Origin: UBA6115 sp050952935
Lineage (GTDB): Bacteria > Bacillota > Clostridia > Christensenellales > Aristaeellaceae
DNA: 64,000 bases
Direction: 5' to 3'
Assembly: GCA_050952935.1 (NCBI GenBank)
Contig: JBMNLS010000001.1
Coordinates: forward strand, 682,001-746,000
Part shown: positions 57,906 to 64,000 of the stretch, in pieces
Numbering within the stretch: the stretch's first letter is position 1
How the letters are laid out: each line of letters begins with the position of its first letter
Program-made: the position numbers and the translations under genes
The notes under the pieces: model-generated
Seen by the model: only the letters and a program-made list of their open reading frames with translations
What the model was told of the DNA's origin: nothing
Database searches by the model: none

Positions 57906-58580
57906 TCAGCCGCTCTCCCGGGCCACATAGCCCACGCCCCGCACGGTGTGAATTAGCTGCTGATCGGTCTTGTCGCCGATTTTGGCCCTGAGGTAGCGGA
58001 TGTAGACATCCACCACATTGGTTTCCCCCATGTAGTCATATCCCCAGACCTGCTCCATCAGGGTTTCGCGGCTGAGGACAATGTCTTTGTTCTCCATCAG
58101 GGTTTGCAGCAGGGCAAATTCCCTGCCGGTGAGCTCCACCGTTTCCCCGTTTATCAAAAACTGATGCCGGGCGATGTCCAGGGTCAGCGGGCCCAGCGTC
58201 AGCTGCGGCAGGGCCTGGGCGCTTTTTTTGCGAAGCGCCGTGCGGATGCGTGCCAGCAGTTCCTCAATGGAAAAGGGCTTGGTGATATAGTCGTCGGCAC
58301 CCATGTCAAGGCCGGTCACTTTATCCATCACCGCGTCCCGCGCCGTGAGCATGATCACCGGCAGCTCCGAGGATTTGCGCAGCCGCCTCAACACCTCAAG
58401 GCCGTTGAGGCCGGGCAGCATGATGTCCAGCAGCATCAGGTCAAAGCCGCCGCTTTCCGCCAGCTTCAGCCCCTCCCGGCCGTCCTCGGCCTTGGTCACC
58501 TCATAGCCCTCGTGGATCAGCTCCAGCTCGATAAAACGGGCGATGCTGGCCTCATCCTCCACCAGCAAGATTTTTTGCAT
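57906..58580 (-). CDS. OmpR-family response regulator
   Basis: The 224-residue protein has a receiver domain (ILLVEDEASI, phospho-acceptor Asp in LMLLDIMLPG, Lys in DDYITKPF) and a C-terminal winged helix (LTGREFALLQTLMENKDIVLS, TVRGVGYV). It is co-transcribed with the kinase. Targets cannot be told; the neighbouring DUF4342 and PII/DUF1538 genes are candidates only by position. Confidence 0.95.
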   Translation of the reverse strand: MQKILLVEDEASIARFIELELIHEGYEVTKAEDGREGLKLAESGGFDLMLLDIMLPGLNGLEVLRRLRKSSELPVIMLTARDAVMDKVTGLDMGADDYITKPFSIEELLARIRTALRKKSAQALPQLTLGPLTLDIARHQFLINGETVELTGREFALLQTLMENKDIVLSRETLMEQVWGYDYMGETNVVDVYIRYLRAKIGDKTDQQLIHTVRGVGYVARESG

Positions 58581-58603
58581 CCCTGTACCTCCCAGGCTTT
58601 CAT

Positions 58604-58647
58604 GAAAAAGATGTCCGGCAAAAGTATATCACACCTTTTGCCGGACA
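58604..58647 (-). terminator. Terminator after the second DUF4342 gene
   Basis: The 13-bp arms TGTCCGGCAAAAG (58612-58624) and CTTTTGCCGGACA (58635-58647) are perfectly complementary. On the minus strand CTTTTTC follows. Confidence 0.85.
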
Positions 58648-58657
58648 GGGGGACAGG

Positions 58658-59173
58658 TCAGCTGTTTTGCGGGGGCTTGCTCCCGGTTTTGATGCTTTCG
58701 GCGGCGTCAGCGGCCTTGTCCATGGCGCGGTTCAGGCTGTCCGACACGCTGGCGCCTAAAATTCGGTAGCGGAAGCCGAAGAACAGGGCGATCACCGCCA
58801 CGGGCACCACCCACCAGAACATGAAGATCAGCAGCAGAATCAGCACCGTCAGCGGCAGGGTGAACATCTCCTTCCCGTGCCGGGATACCTGGATGATGAT
58901 CTTGTTGGCCTTGTTGATGGCCTCCGCCACGAAGCTGAAGAAGCGGCTGAGCGCGCCCTTCATGTCGTGCTCCACGGGCGGGGGAGTGGTCTCCTCCTTG
59001 CGGGTGGTGTAGCTGTCCACCTGGGGCTGGGCCTGGTTGATCTTTCCCTGGTTTTCCAGCATCACCAGCGCGTCCAGCAAGTCCCAATCGCTGCTCTCCA
59101 GCGCCGATTTGGCCTCCTCATAGCTGACATTGGCCTTCTGGCGCAGTTTCTCTACCATTTCAAAATGATCCAT
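58658..59173 (-). CDS. DUF4342 / UBA-like membrane protein (paralogue)
   Basis: This 171-residue protein has the same layout as the gene at 53345-53830: an N-terminal UBA-like domain (EKLRQKANVSYEEAKSALES, SDWDLLDALVMLENQGKI), a linker, and a transmembrane helix (LPLTVLILLLIFMFWWVVPVAVIALFFGF) with a short tail. The two flank the two-component and PII/DUF1538 genes, which suggests an ancestral duplication around them. Confidence 0.8.
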   Translation of the reverse strand: MDHFEMVEKLRQKANVSYEEAKSALESSDWDLLDALVMLENQGKINQAQPQVDSYTTRKEETTPPPVEHDMKGALSRFFSFVAEAINKANKIIIQVSRHGKEMFTLPLTVLILLLIFMFWWVVPVAVIALFFGFRYRILGASVSDSLNRAMDKAADAAESIKTGSKPPQNS

Positions 59174-59275
59174 TGTTTCGTCTCCTTTCCTTGGTCTGGC
59201 CTTATCATAGGATAAGAAGATTAAGGGAAAAAGGAGGGAGGATTAGAAATGGATTAAAAAGAGCCGGGTTTCCTC

Positions 59276-60472
59276 TCAGTCTTCGTGCTGGGTGAGCATC
59301 TGGTCCAGCATCACCAGCATTCGGGGCAGGTGGAAGGGGCCCTTGAAGGTGCTGCCCTTGGCGGCGGGCTGGGTGGGTTTGCCATCCCGGCGCAGGTAGC
59401 CATACCACTCGCCGTATTCAGGGTCGGGGAAGACGGATTTGGTGTATTCCCACACCTTCAGGAACCAGTCCAGATAGAGCTGTTTGCCGGTGTTCCGCCA
59501 GGCCATGAGGGTGGCGATGAGGGTTTCGTTGTGGGGCCACCAGAGCTTCATGTCATGCTCGTAGGATTCCGGCGGCTTGCCCTCAGCGTCCATAAAGTAG
59601 AGCAGGCCGCCATATTCCTTATCCCACCCAGCGGTCAGGGCGTCCATCATGATGCCTTCGGCTTCCTCGTGGAGCATCCCACAGCCCTGCCACAGCGCTT
59701 CCTCCATCAAAAACCAGCTGCACTCAATGGCATGCCCGGGGTTGAGCACGCGGCAGACGCTGACGGTGGGGTCATACTCACCATTTGGGCCTACGGTTTC
59801 AAGGGTCATCCCCCGGTCTTTTTTGCGGTGGAAGCGCAGGATGTCATGCACACAGGCGTCGGAACGCTGGTTGTAGACGTCTGCGTTTTCCGGATCCGCC
59901 TCCCGCATGACGGCGGTGAGGTTCAGATAGATCATGGGGGTGGCCAGACCGCGCAGGGGGCGGGTGTCGGGGTTGATTTTGGCGCCAAAGCCGGCCGGGT
60001 CTTCCCCGCCCTGGCTTAAGTGCCAGATCAGGTCGTAGGCGGCCCTGGCCCGGTCAAGGTATTTGCGCTTGCCTGAGAGCTTGTAATACTCGGCGTTGGC
60101 CATGGCATAGAAGCCCTCGGAAAAGCTGTAGCGGCGTTGGCGGAGGGGCTTGCCCTCCCGGGTTACCTGGAAGTACATGCGGTTGCCCTGCTGGCGGTTG
60201 ATGCAGTGGGCTTCCATAAAGTCAAGGCAATTTTTGGCGAAGGCCCGCCAGGCGGCGTTTTCGCCATAGACATTGCACAGCTTTGAGAACATCCAGGCGC
60301 AGCGCCCCTGCATCCACACGCTTTTATCGGTGGAGTAGACGGCGCCGGTGCGGTCAAGGCAGGTGAGAACGCCGCCAAAGGCCTCGTCCTGGCCGTTTTT
60401 CAGCCAGAAATCAAGGCAGTTTGCCAGCTCCTCTTTCACCCGGGATGCGACAGGAACAAGGGCTTTGTTCAT
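59276..60472 (-). CDS. N-acylglucosamine 2-epimerase (AGE) family protein
   Basis: The 398-residue protein has the (alpha/alpha)6-barrel motifs of the AGE family: GGVLTCLDRTG, KSVWMQGRCAWMFSKL, NPGHAIECSWFL with the catalytic His region, EYGGLLYFMDAEG and KLWWPHNETL. Members epimerise N-acyl-mannosamine/glucosamine or free disaccharides such as cellobiose. It lies with a GntR regulator and a divergent sugar ABC transporter, so it probably processes the imported sugar. Confidence 0.9.
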   Translation of the reverse strand: MNKALVPVASRVKEELANCLDFWLKNGQDEAFGGVLTCLDRTGAVYSTDKSVWMQGRCAWMFSKLCNVYGENAAWRAFAKNCLDFMEAHCINRQQGNRMYFQVTREGKPLRQRRYSFSEGFYAMANAEYYKLSGKRKYLDRARAAYDLIWHLSQGGEDPAGFGAKINPDTRPLRGLATPMIYLNLTAVMREADPENADVYNQRSDACVHDILRFHRKKDRGMTLETVGPNGEYDPTVSVCRVLNPGHAIECSWFLMEEALWQGCGMLHEEAEGIMMDALTAGWDKEYGGLLYFMDAEGKPPESYEHDMKLWWPHNETLIATLMAWRNTGKQLYLDWFLKVWEYTKSVFPDPEYGEWYGYLRRDGKPTQPAAKGSTFKGPFHLPRMLVMLDQMLTQHED

Positions 60473-60496
60473 ATGATTTTCCCTCCTTTGGTATGA

Positions 60497-61195
60497 TCAA
60501 TATTCGGCGAAGCTGTTTTTGTGGGAATATTTGCCGGAGGCGAAGTGCGCCATCATGGCCGCCTCAAAGGCTTCCTCATTACGGGCTTCCAGGGCGCGCA
60601 CGATGTTTTCATGTTTGATGATGCTCTCATCCAGGTGGGGGATTTTTTCCTCGGTTTTGAAGTTGGCGTCCACATCCCAGATGGCCGCCATGAGGGAGAG
60701 CATGCTGCGGTTGTTGATGCGGGAGAAAAGCGTCATGTGAAACTCCCGGTCATCGCTGTGGAAGTAGTGATCCTTTTCCCAGTGGGCCCTGATGGCTGTC
60801 ATGATCTGGCGCAGATGCCTGATGTCCTCCTCCCTGAGGGTGGTGTAGGCTTGGCGCATATAGCCCAGTTCCAGTTTCTTGCGGATGTCCAGCAGCTCAA
60901 AGATGGTGTTGTCCACATCGCTGGCGGCGGCGAAGATCACGTTTTGCATCACAAAGTCCAGGTTAAAATCGTGCAGCACCGTGCCCCGGCCGGCCTGGGA
61001 GGAGAGCATGCCCATGATTTCCATGGACTTGATGGCTTCCCTGAGCACATTGCGGCTTACGCCCAGCATCTCGCTCATGGCCTGTTCGGTGGGGAGCAGA
61101 TCCCCCGGTTTCAGATTATTTTCAATGATATAGCCCCTGACCTGGCGGAACACCTGGACATAGAGCTTCTCACCGTTGCGTTTGTTTTTGCTCAT
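60497..61195 (-). CDS. GntR-family regulator, FadR/FCD subfamily
   Basis: This 232-residue protein has an N-terminal winged helix-turn-helix (QVRGYIIENNLKPGDLLPTE, MSEMLGVSRNVLREAIKSME) and a C-terminal FCD ligand domain with the metal-binding pattern HSDDREFHMTLF and HENIVRALEARNEEAFEAAM. FCD regulators respond to sugar acids and related metabolites. Its -10 box overlaps a TTGTACTACAA palindrome, and it is divergent from the ABC transporter it probably controls. Confidence 0.92.
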   Translation of the reverse strand: MSKNKRNGEKLYVQVFRQVRGYIIENNLKPGDLLPTEQAMSEMLGVSRNVLREAIKSMEIMGMLSSQAGRGTVLHDFNLDFVMQNVIFAAASDVDNTIFELLDIRKKLELGYMRQAYTTLREEDIRHLRQIMTAIRAHWEKDHYFHSDDREFHMTLFSRINNRSMLSLMAAIWDVDANFKTEEKIPHLDESIIKHENIVRALEARNEEAFEAAMMAHFASGKYSHKNSFAEY

Positions 61196-61236
61196 GTTTA
61201 CCTCCGATGGTTTTGTTTCTATTCCTTATCACCACA

Positions 61237-61264
61237 ATTGTACTACAAAAAAAGCAAATTGCAA
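61237..61264 (-). promoter_or_regulatory. GntR promoter with overlapping operator
   Basis: On the minus strand, TTGCAA (61259-61264), 16 bp, then TACAAT (61237-61242). TTGTACTACAA (61238-61248) is a perfect odd palindrome fitting the FadR-subfamily consensus TNGTNNNACNA. Binding would block transcription (autorepression). Confidence 0.7.
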
Positions 61265-61282
61265 GGGCGGAATGCGGAATAT

Positions 61283-61311
61283 CTGGTAATTTTTGAAAAA
61301 TAATTGACCAG
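61283..61311. promoter_or_regulatory. Inverted repeat upstream of sugar ABC operon
   Basis: CTGGTAATT (61283-61291) and AATTGACCAG (61302-61311) form an inverted repeat with one bulged base, just upstream of the -35 box of the transporter promoter. It may be a second regulator-binding site. Confidence 0.5.
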
Positions 61312-61327
61312 AAATTTTAAAAAAGGG

Positions 61328-61356
61328 TTGACATTGTAGGATGATTGGCTTATGAT
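61328..61356 (+). promoter_or_regulatory. Promoter of sugar ABC transporter operon
   Basis: TTGACA (61328-61333), 17 bp, then TATGAT (61351-61356), a near-consensus sigma-A promoter. Confidence 0.8.
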
Positions 61357-61404
61357 CACATCGACAAAGCGCGTATGAGCGCAAAAAAAGAGGAGGAATC
61401 CTAC

Positions 61405-62688
61405 ATGAAGAAACTGCTGGCCATCACCCTTGCCATGGCGATGCTTTTGTCCATGGCCGCTGTTGCTTCCGCCGAGGAAAAGACTGTGGTTAAGTTCTGG
61501 GCTTTCCCCAACTTCGCCACCATTGACGACACTGTGGGCGCCTACGAAGAGAGTCTGATCGCCGCCTTTGAAGCCGCCAACCCCGATGTGGACGTGCAGC
61601 TGGAAATGTTGGACTTTGACGCGGGGCCTGCCAAGATCGCCACCGCCGTCACTGCCCAAAATGCCCCCGACGTGATCTTTGACGCGCCCGGCCGCATCAT
61701 GACCTGGGCAGCCGAGGGCATCCTTGAAAACCTGAACGACATGTTTTCTGACGCCGATAAGGCCGACATCTCCCAGGGCGTGCAGGAAGCCTCCAAGTAC
61801 AAGGGAGACTATGTGATGTATCCCCTGGGCACCGCCCCCTTCTGCATGGGCTTCAACAAAACCATGCTGGAAGAGCACGGCCTGATCGACATGCTTCCCC
61901 TGGAAGGCGACCGCACCTGGACGCTGGAACAGTACGAAGCGCTGCTCAAGGCCCTGAAGGAAAAGGGCGAAGCCGGCGCCGTCATCTTCTGCCGCACCCA
62001 GGGCGGCGACCAGGGCACCCGCGCCTTCCTGGCCAACCTCTATGGCGGCGCCATCATGAACGATGAGCTGAGCGCCTACACCACCAACGACGAGAAATTT
62101 GTGAAGGCCCTTGACTGGACCATGAACGCCATCAAAGAAGGGCTGCTGGAAGACGGCGTGGGCTTTGACGGCACAGGCGCCATTGACGAGTTTGCCGCCG
62201 GGCGCGTGAGCCACACCATTCTGTTTGGTACCGGCCTTTATAACCTGCGCAAAGCCCAGCTGGACGAGATGGAAATCGAAGCCGTGCTGGTGCCCTACCC
62301 CGCCCCTGCCGGACAGGAGCAGCTGGAGTTCCTGGTGAGCGGCCTGTGCGTGCTTAAGAACGGGGACGCCAAGGTGGTTGAGGCCGCCAAGCGCTTTGTG
62401 AAGTTTATGTGCGACGATCCCGAGTGGGCCCCCAAGAACGTGGCCCAGGCCGGCCAGTTCTCCCCCCGCGCCTCTGTGGTGGCGGAAGTGGAGGACAAAG
62501 AAATCGCCTACGGTTCCACCATGAGCAAGTTCTTTGGCAAATATTACAACACCGTGCCTGGCTTTGCCCAGATGCGCACCTTCTGGTTCTCCGCCCTGCA
62601 GGCCGCTTTCTCCGGGCAGAAGACCGCCCAGGAAGCCATGGACTTCTTTGTGGAAGAAGCCAACAAGACCCTGACTCCCCAGCAATGA
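61405..62688 (+). CDS. Extracellular sugar-binding protein of ABC transporter
   Basis: The 427-residue protein starts at the ATG at 61405 after AGAGGAGG. It has a signal peptide (KKLLAITLAMAMLLSMAAVA) with an ASA-type cleavage site and no lipobox Cys, which is unusual for a Gram-positive binding protein. The mature part is the family 1 solute-binding type (VVKFWAFPNF, DVIFDAPGR, GTAPFCMGFNKTML). It delivers an unknown sugar to the permeases downstream. A strong hairpin after it would keep its expression above that of the permeases. Confidence 0.92.
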   Translation: MKKLLAITLAMAMLLSMAAVASAEEKTVVKFWAFPNFATIDDTVGAYEESLIAAFEAANPDVDVQLEMLDFDAGPAKIATAVTAQNAPDVIFDAPGRIMTWAAEGILENLNDMFSDADKADISQGVQEASKYKGDYVMYPLGTAPFCMGFNKTMLEEHGLIDMLPLEGDRTWTLEQYEALLKALKEKGEAGAVIFCRTQGGDQGTRAFLANLYGGAIMNDELSAYTTNDEKFVKALDWTMNAIKEGLLEDGVGFDGTGAIDEFAAGRVSHTILFGTGLYNLRKAQLDEMEIEAVLVPYPAPAGQEQLEFLVSGLCVLKNGDAKVVEAAKRFVKFMCDDPEWAPKNVAQAGQFSPRASVVAEVEDKEIAYGSTMSKFFGKYYNTVPGFAQMRTFWFSALQAAFSGQKTAQEAMDFFVEEANKTLTPQQ

Positions 62689-62698
62689 CCTTGTGATA

Positions 62699-62728
62699 CA
62701 GGGCGGAGGATTGCCTCCGCCCTGTTTT
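62699..62728 (+). terminator. Attenuator hairpin between binding protein and permease genes
   Basis: The 11-bp arms CAGGGCGGAGG (62699-62709) and CCTCCGCCCTG (62714-62724) are perfectly complementary, followed by TTTT. Confidence 0.88.
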
Positions 62729-62759
62729 ACCCCGGGAAACGCCCGAAAGGAGAGGCCAT

Positions 62760-63680
62760 ATGTCTGTCACCCCCAATTTTCGCAAGGCACGCTTAGGCAA
62801 CCGCAAGATTCTGCTGCGGGAGACGGCAGTGTCCTACGCTTTTCTGCTGCCGGCGCTGCTGTTTTTCACCATCTTTGTGCTATTGCCCATCATCCAGGGC
62901 GTTATCACCAGCTTTTACAATTACAGCCTGAACACCTATGACTTTATCGGCCTGGAAAACTACCGCCGCCTGATGCAGGATGAGGTGTTCCTCAAGTCCG
63001 TGGTCAACACCGTTGTGATCGTGGTGGGGACGGTGCCCATCATCCTGATTTTTGCCCTTTATGTGGCCAACACCATTTATCAGCGCCATGCCTTCATTCG
63101 CTCCTTTTTCCGGGTGGTGTTTTACCTGCCGGTGGTGACGGGCACGGTGTCGGTGATCGTGGTGTGGCTGTTTATCTTTAACCCCAGGGTAGGTGTGCTC
63201 AACTTTGTCCTCAAGTCCCTGGGCGTGATCACGCAGAACATCTCCTGGCTGGGGGATCCCCTCTTTGCCCTGCCCGCGATCATGCTGGTGCTGCTCACCA
63301 CCTCCATCGGCCAGCCCATCATCCTGTATGTGGCCAGCCTTGGCAATATCCCCACGGAGCTTCTGGAGGCGGCGCAGATTGATGGGGCCAATTCCCGCCA
63401 GGTATTCAGGCATATCAAGTGGCCGCTGCTGATGCCCACCACGCTTTATATCGTGGTGATCTCCACCATCAACTCCTTTCAGGTGTTCTCCCTTATTCAG
63501 CTGATGACTTCCGGCGGCCCCTTCTACGCCACCTCCACCGTGATGTACCTGCTGTATGAAAAGGCCTTCACCTTCTATGAGTTTGGCTATGCCAACGCCA
63601 TGGGCGTGTTGCTGGCGATTGTGATTTCCATCTTTTCTCTCATCCAGTTCAAGGCTTTCAGCCGCGATGTGTCCTATTAA
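62760..63680 (+). CDS. ABC sugar permease (MalF/UgpA-like)
   Basis: This 306-residue membrane protein has six predicted helices (first: VSYAFLLPALLFFTIFVLLP) and the EAA-loop ELLEAAQIDGANSRQVFRHI that docks on the ATPase. It pairs with the next permease. No ATPase gene is in view; many such systems share a common MsmX-type ATPase. AAAGGAG precedes the ATG. Confidence 0.93.
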   Translation: MSVTPNFRKARLGNRKILLRETAVSYAFLLPALLFFTIFVLLPIIQGVITSFYNYSLNTYDFIGLENYRRLMQDEVFLKSVVNTVVIVVGTVPIILIFALYVANTIYQRHAFIRSFFRVVFYLPVVTGTVSVIVVWLFIFNPRVGVLNFVLKSLGVITQNISWLGDPLFALPAIMLVLLTTSIGQPIILYVASLGNIPTELLEAAQIDGANSRQVFRHIKWPLLMPTTLYIVVISTINSFQVFSLIQLMTSGGPFYATSTVMYLLYEKAFTFYEFGYANAMGVLLAIVISIFSLIQFKAFSRDVSY

Positions 63681-63690
63681 GGGGGAAGCC

Positions 63691-64000
63691 ATGTCAGAAA
63701 AAAACACAAAACTGATGTCTTCCGTGGGAACCGGCCGTTTCACCCTGCTGTCGGCCATCAACATGCTGTTCCTGGGGCTTATCACGCTGACGGTTTTCAT
63801 CTTCCCCTTCTACTGGGTGATCAGCGGCTCGTTTAAGACCATGAAGGCCATCAACGCCTCCCCGCCCCAGTGGTGGCCGGTTGAACCCACGCTGCGCAAC
63901 TATGAAAAGCTCTTCAAAAACCCTGCCCTTGACTGGTTTTTAAACTCTGTTATTATCGCTGTGGTCACCATGCTCATCGTGGTGCTGGCGGCTTCCCTGG
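63691..64000 (+). CDS. ABC sugar permease (MalG/UgpE-like), truncated by window edge
   Basis: The frame starts at the ATG at 63691 after GGGGGAAG and stays open to the window end, giving 103 residues. The first helix (LLSAINMLFLGLITLTVFIFPFYWV) and SGSFKTMKAINASPPQWWP are typical of the second permease of carbohydrate importers. It is the partner of the preceding gene. Confidence 0.9.
   Translation, partial: MSEKNTKLMSSVGTGRFTLLSAINMLFLGLITLTVFIFPFYWVISGSFKTMKAINASPPQWWPVEPTLRNYEKLFKNPALDWFLNSVIIAVVTMLIVVLAASL

Noticed and set aside
61243..62685. 480-codon leftward frame
   Set aside because: It is antisense to the sugar-binding protein, which has a signal peptide and strong family motifs.
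1..64000. tRNA or rRNA genes, including a tRNA as phage attachment site
   Set aside because: I recognised no tRNA-like cloverleaf or rRNA sequence by eye. A covariance-model search would be needed to exclude one.

Overview
The window looks like moderately GC-rich Bacillota DNA, most likely from a gut-type member of the Clostridia. The support is strong AGGAGG ribosome sites throughout, phage gene families typical of clostridial siphoviruses, a CtsR-type heat-shock operator, DUF4342, DUF4314 and DUF4180 proteins, and pairs of large serine recombinases. No rRNA, tRNA or CRISPR array was seen. All family names were assigned by eye.

Bases 1-51,700 are mobile DNA. Bases 1-4,000 carry small accessory genes, including a predicted amidoligase / gamma-glutamylcyclotransferase pair. 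This stretch is studded with an 11-bp word, GATTTNNAAGC, always in the same DNA orientation although the genes run both ways. Bases 4,200-4,400 hold five 40-bp tandem repeats. At 4,587-5,858 lies a ParB/DNA-methyltransferase fusion gene. Its 3' end has been replaced by a three-recombinase (RIT-type) element at 5,741-9,309. Each ~150-bp inverted end of that element encodes an in-frame substitute C-terminus for the methyltransferase, and the displaced native C-terminus survives at 9,331-9,420.

Bases 9,512-35,229 are an HK97-type siphovirus late region in standard order: terminase, HNH, portal, ClpP-like protease, capsid, connectors, major tail protein, tail chaperones, tape measure, distal tail, tail endopeptidase, fibre, holin and endolysin. 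Three cargo insertions interrupt it: a reverse three-gene set with an XRE-membrane regulator (11.9-13.3 kb), a reverse SAM methyltransferase (19.8-20.4 kb), and a GIY-YIG-like/DUF4180 pair (27.0-27.7 kb). The tape-measure frame is broken by one base near 24,905.

Bases 35,400-48,500 are further cargo and integration genes: Hsp20 with a CtsR-type box, an AcrVA2-family anti-CRISPR homologue, a Fic-like protein with an altered active-site motif, and a leftward cluster in which three proteins, one of them a large serine recombinase, share an uncharacterised domain. An XRE repressor and two more rightward serine recombinases follow. Bases 48,600-51,540 carry a hydrolase, a HEAT-repeat protein, a MerR/GyrI-like regulator and a TfoX-N protein.

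At about 51,700 an MmeI-like type IIG restriction-modification gene is cut off just before its methyltransferase motif I, which marks the probable right edge of the mobile region. Ordinary chromosomal genes follow: DUF3783, two DUF4342 membrane proteins, a DUF1538/PII-like pair, a two-component system, and a sugar locus (AGE-family epimerase, GntR/FCD regulator, ABC binding protein and permeases) that runs off the right edge.
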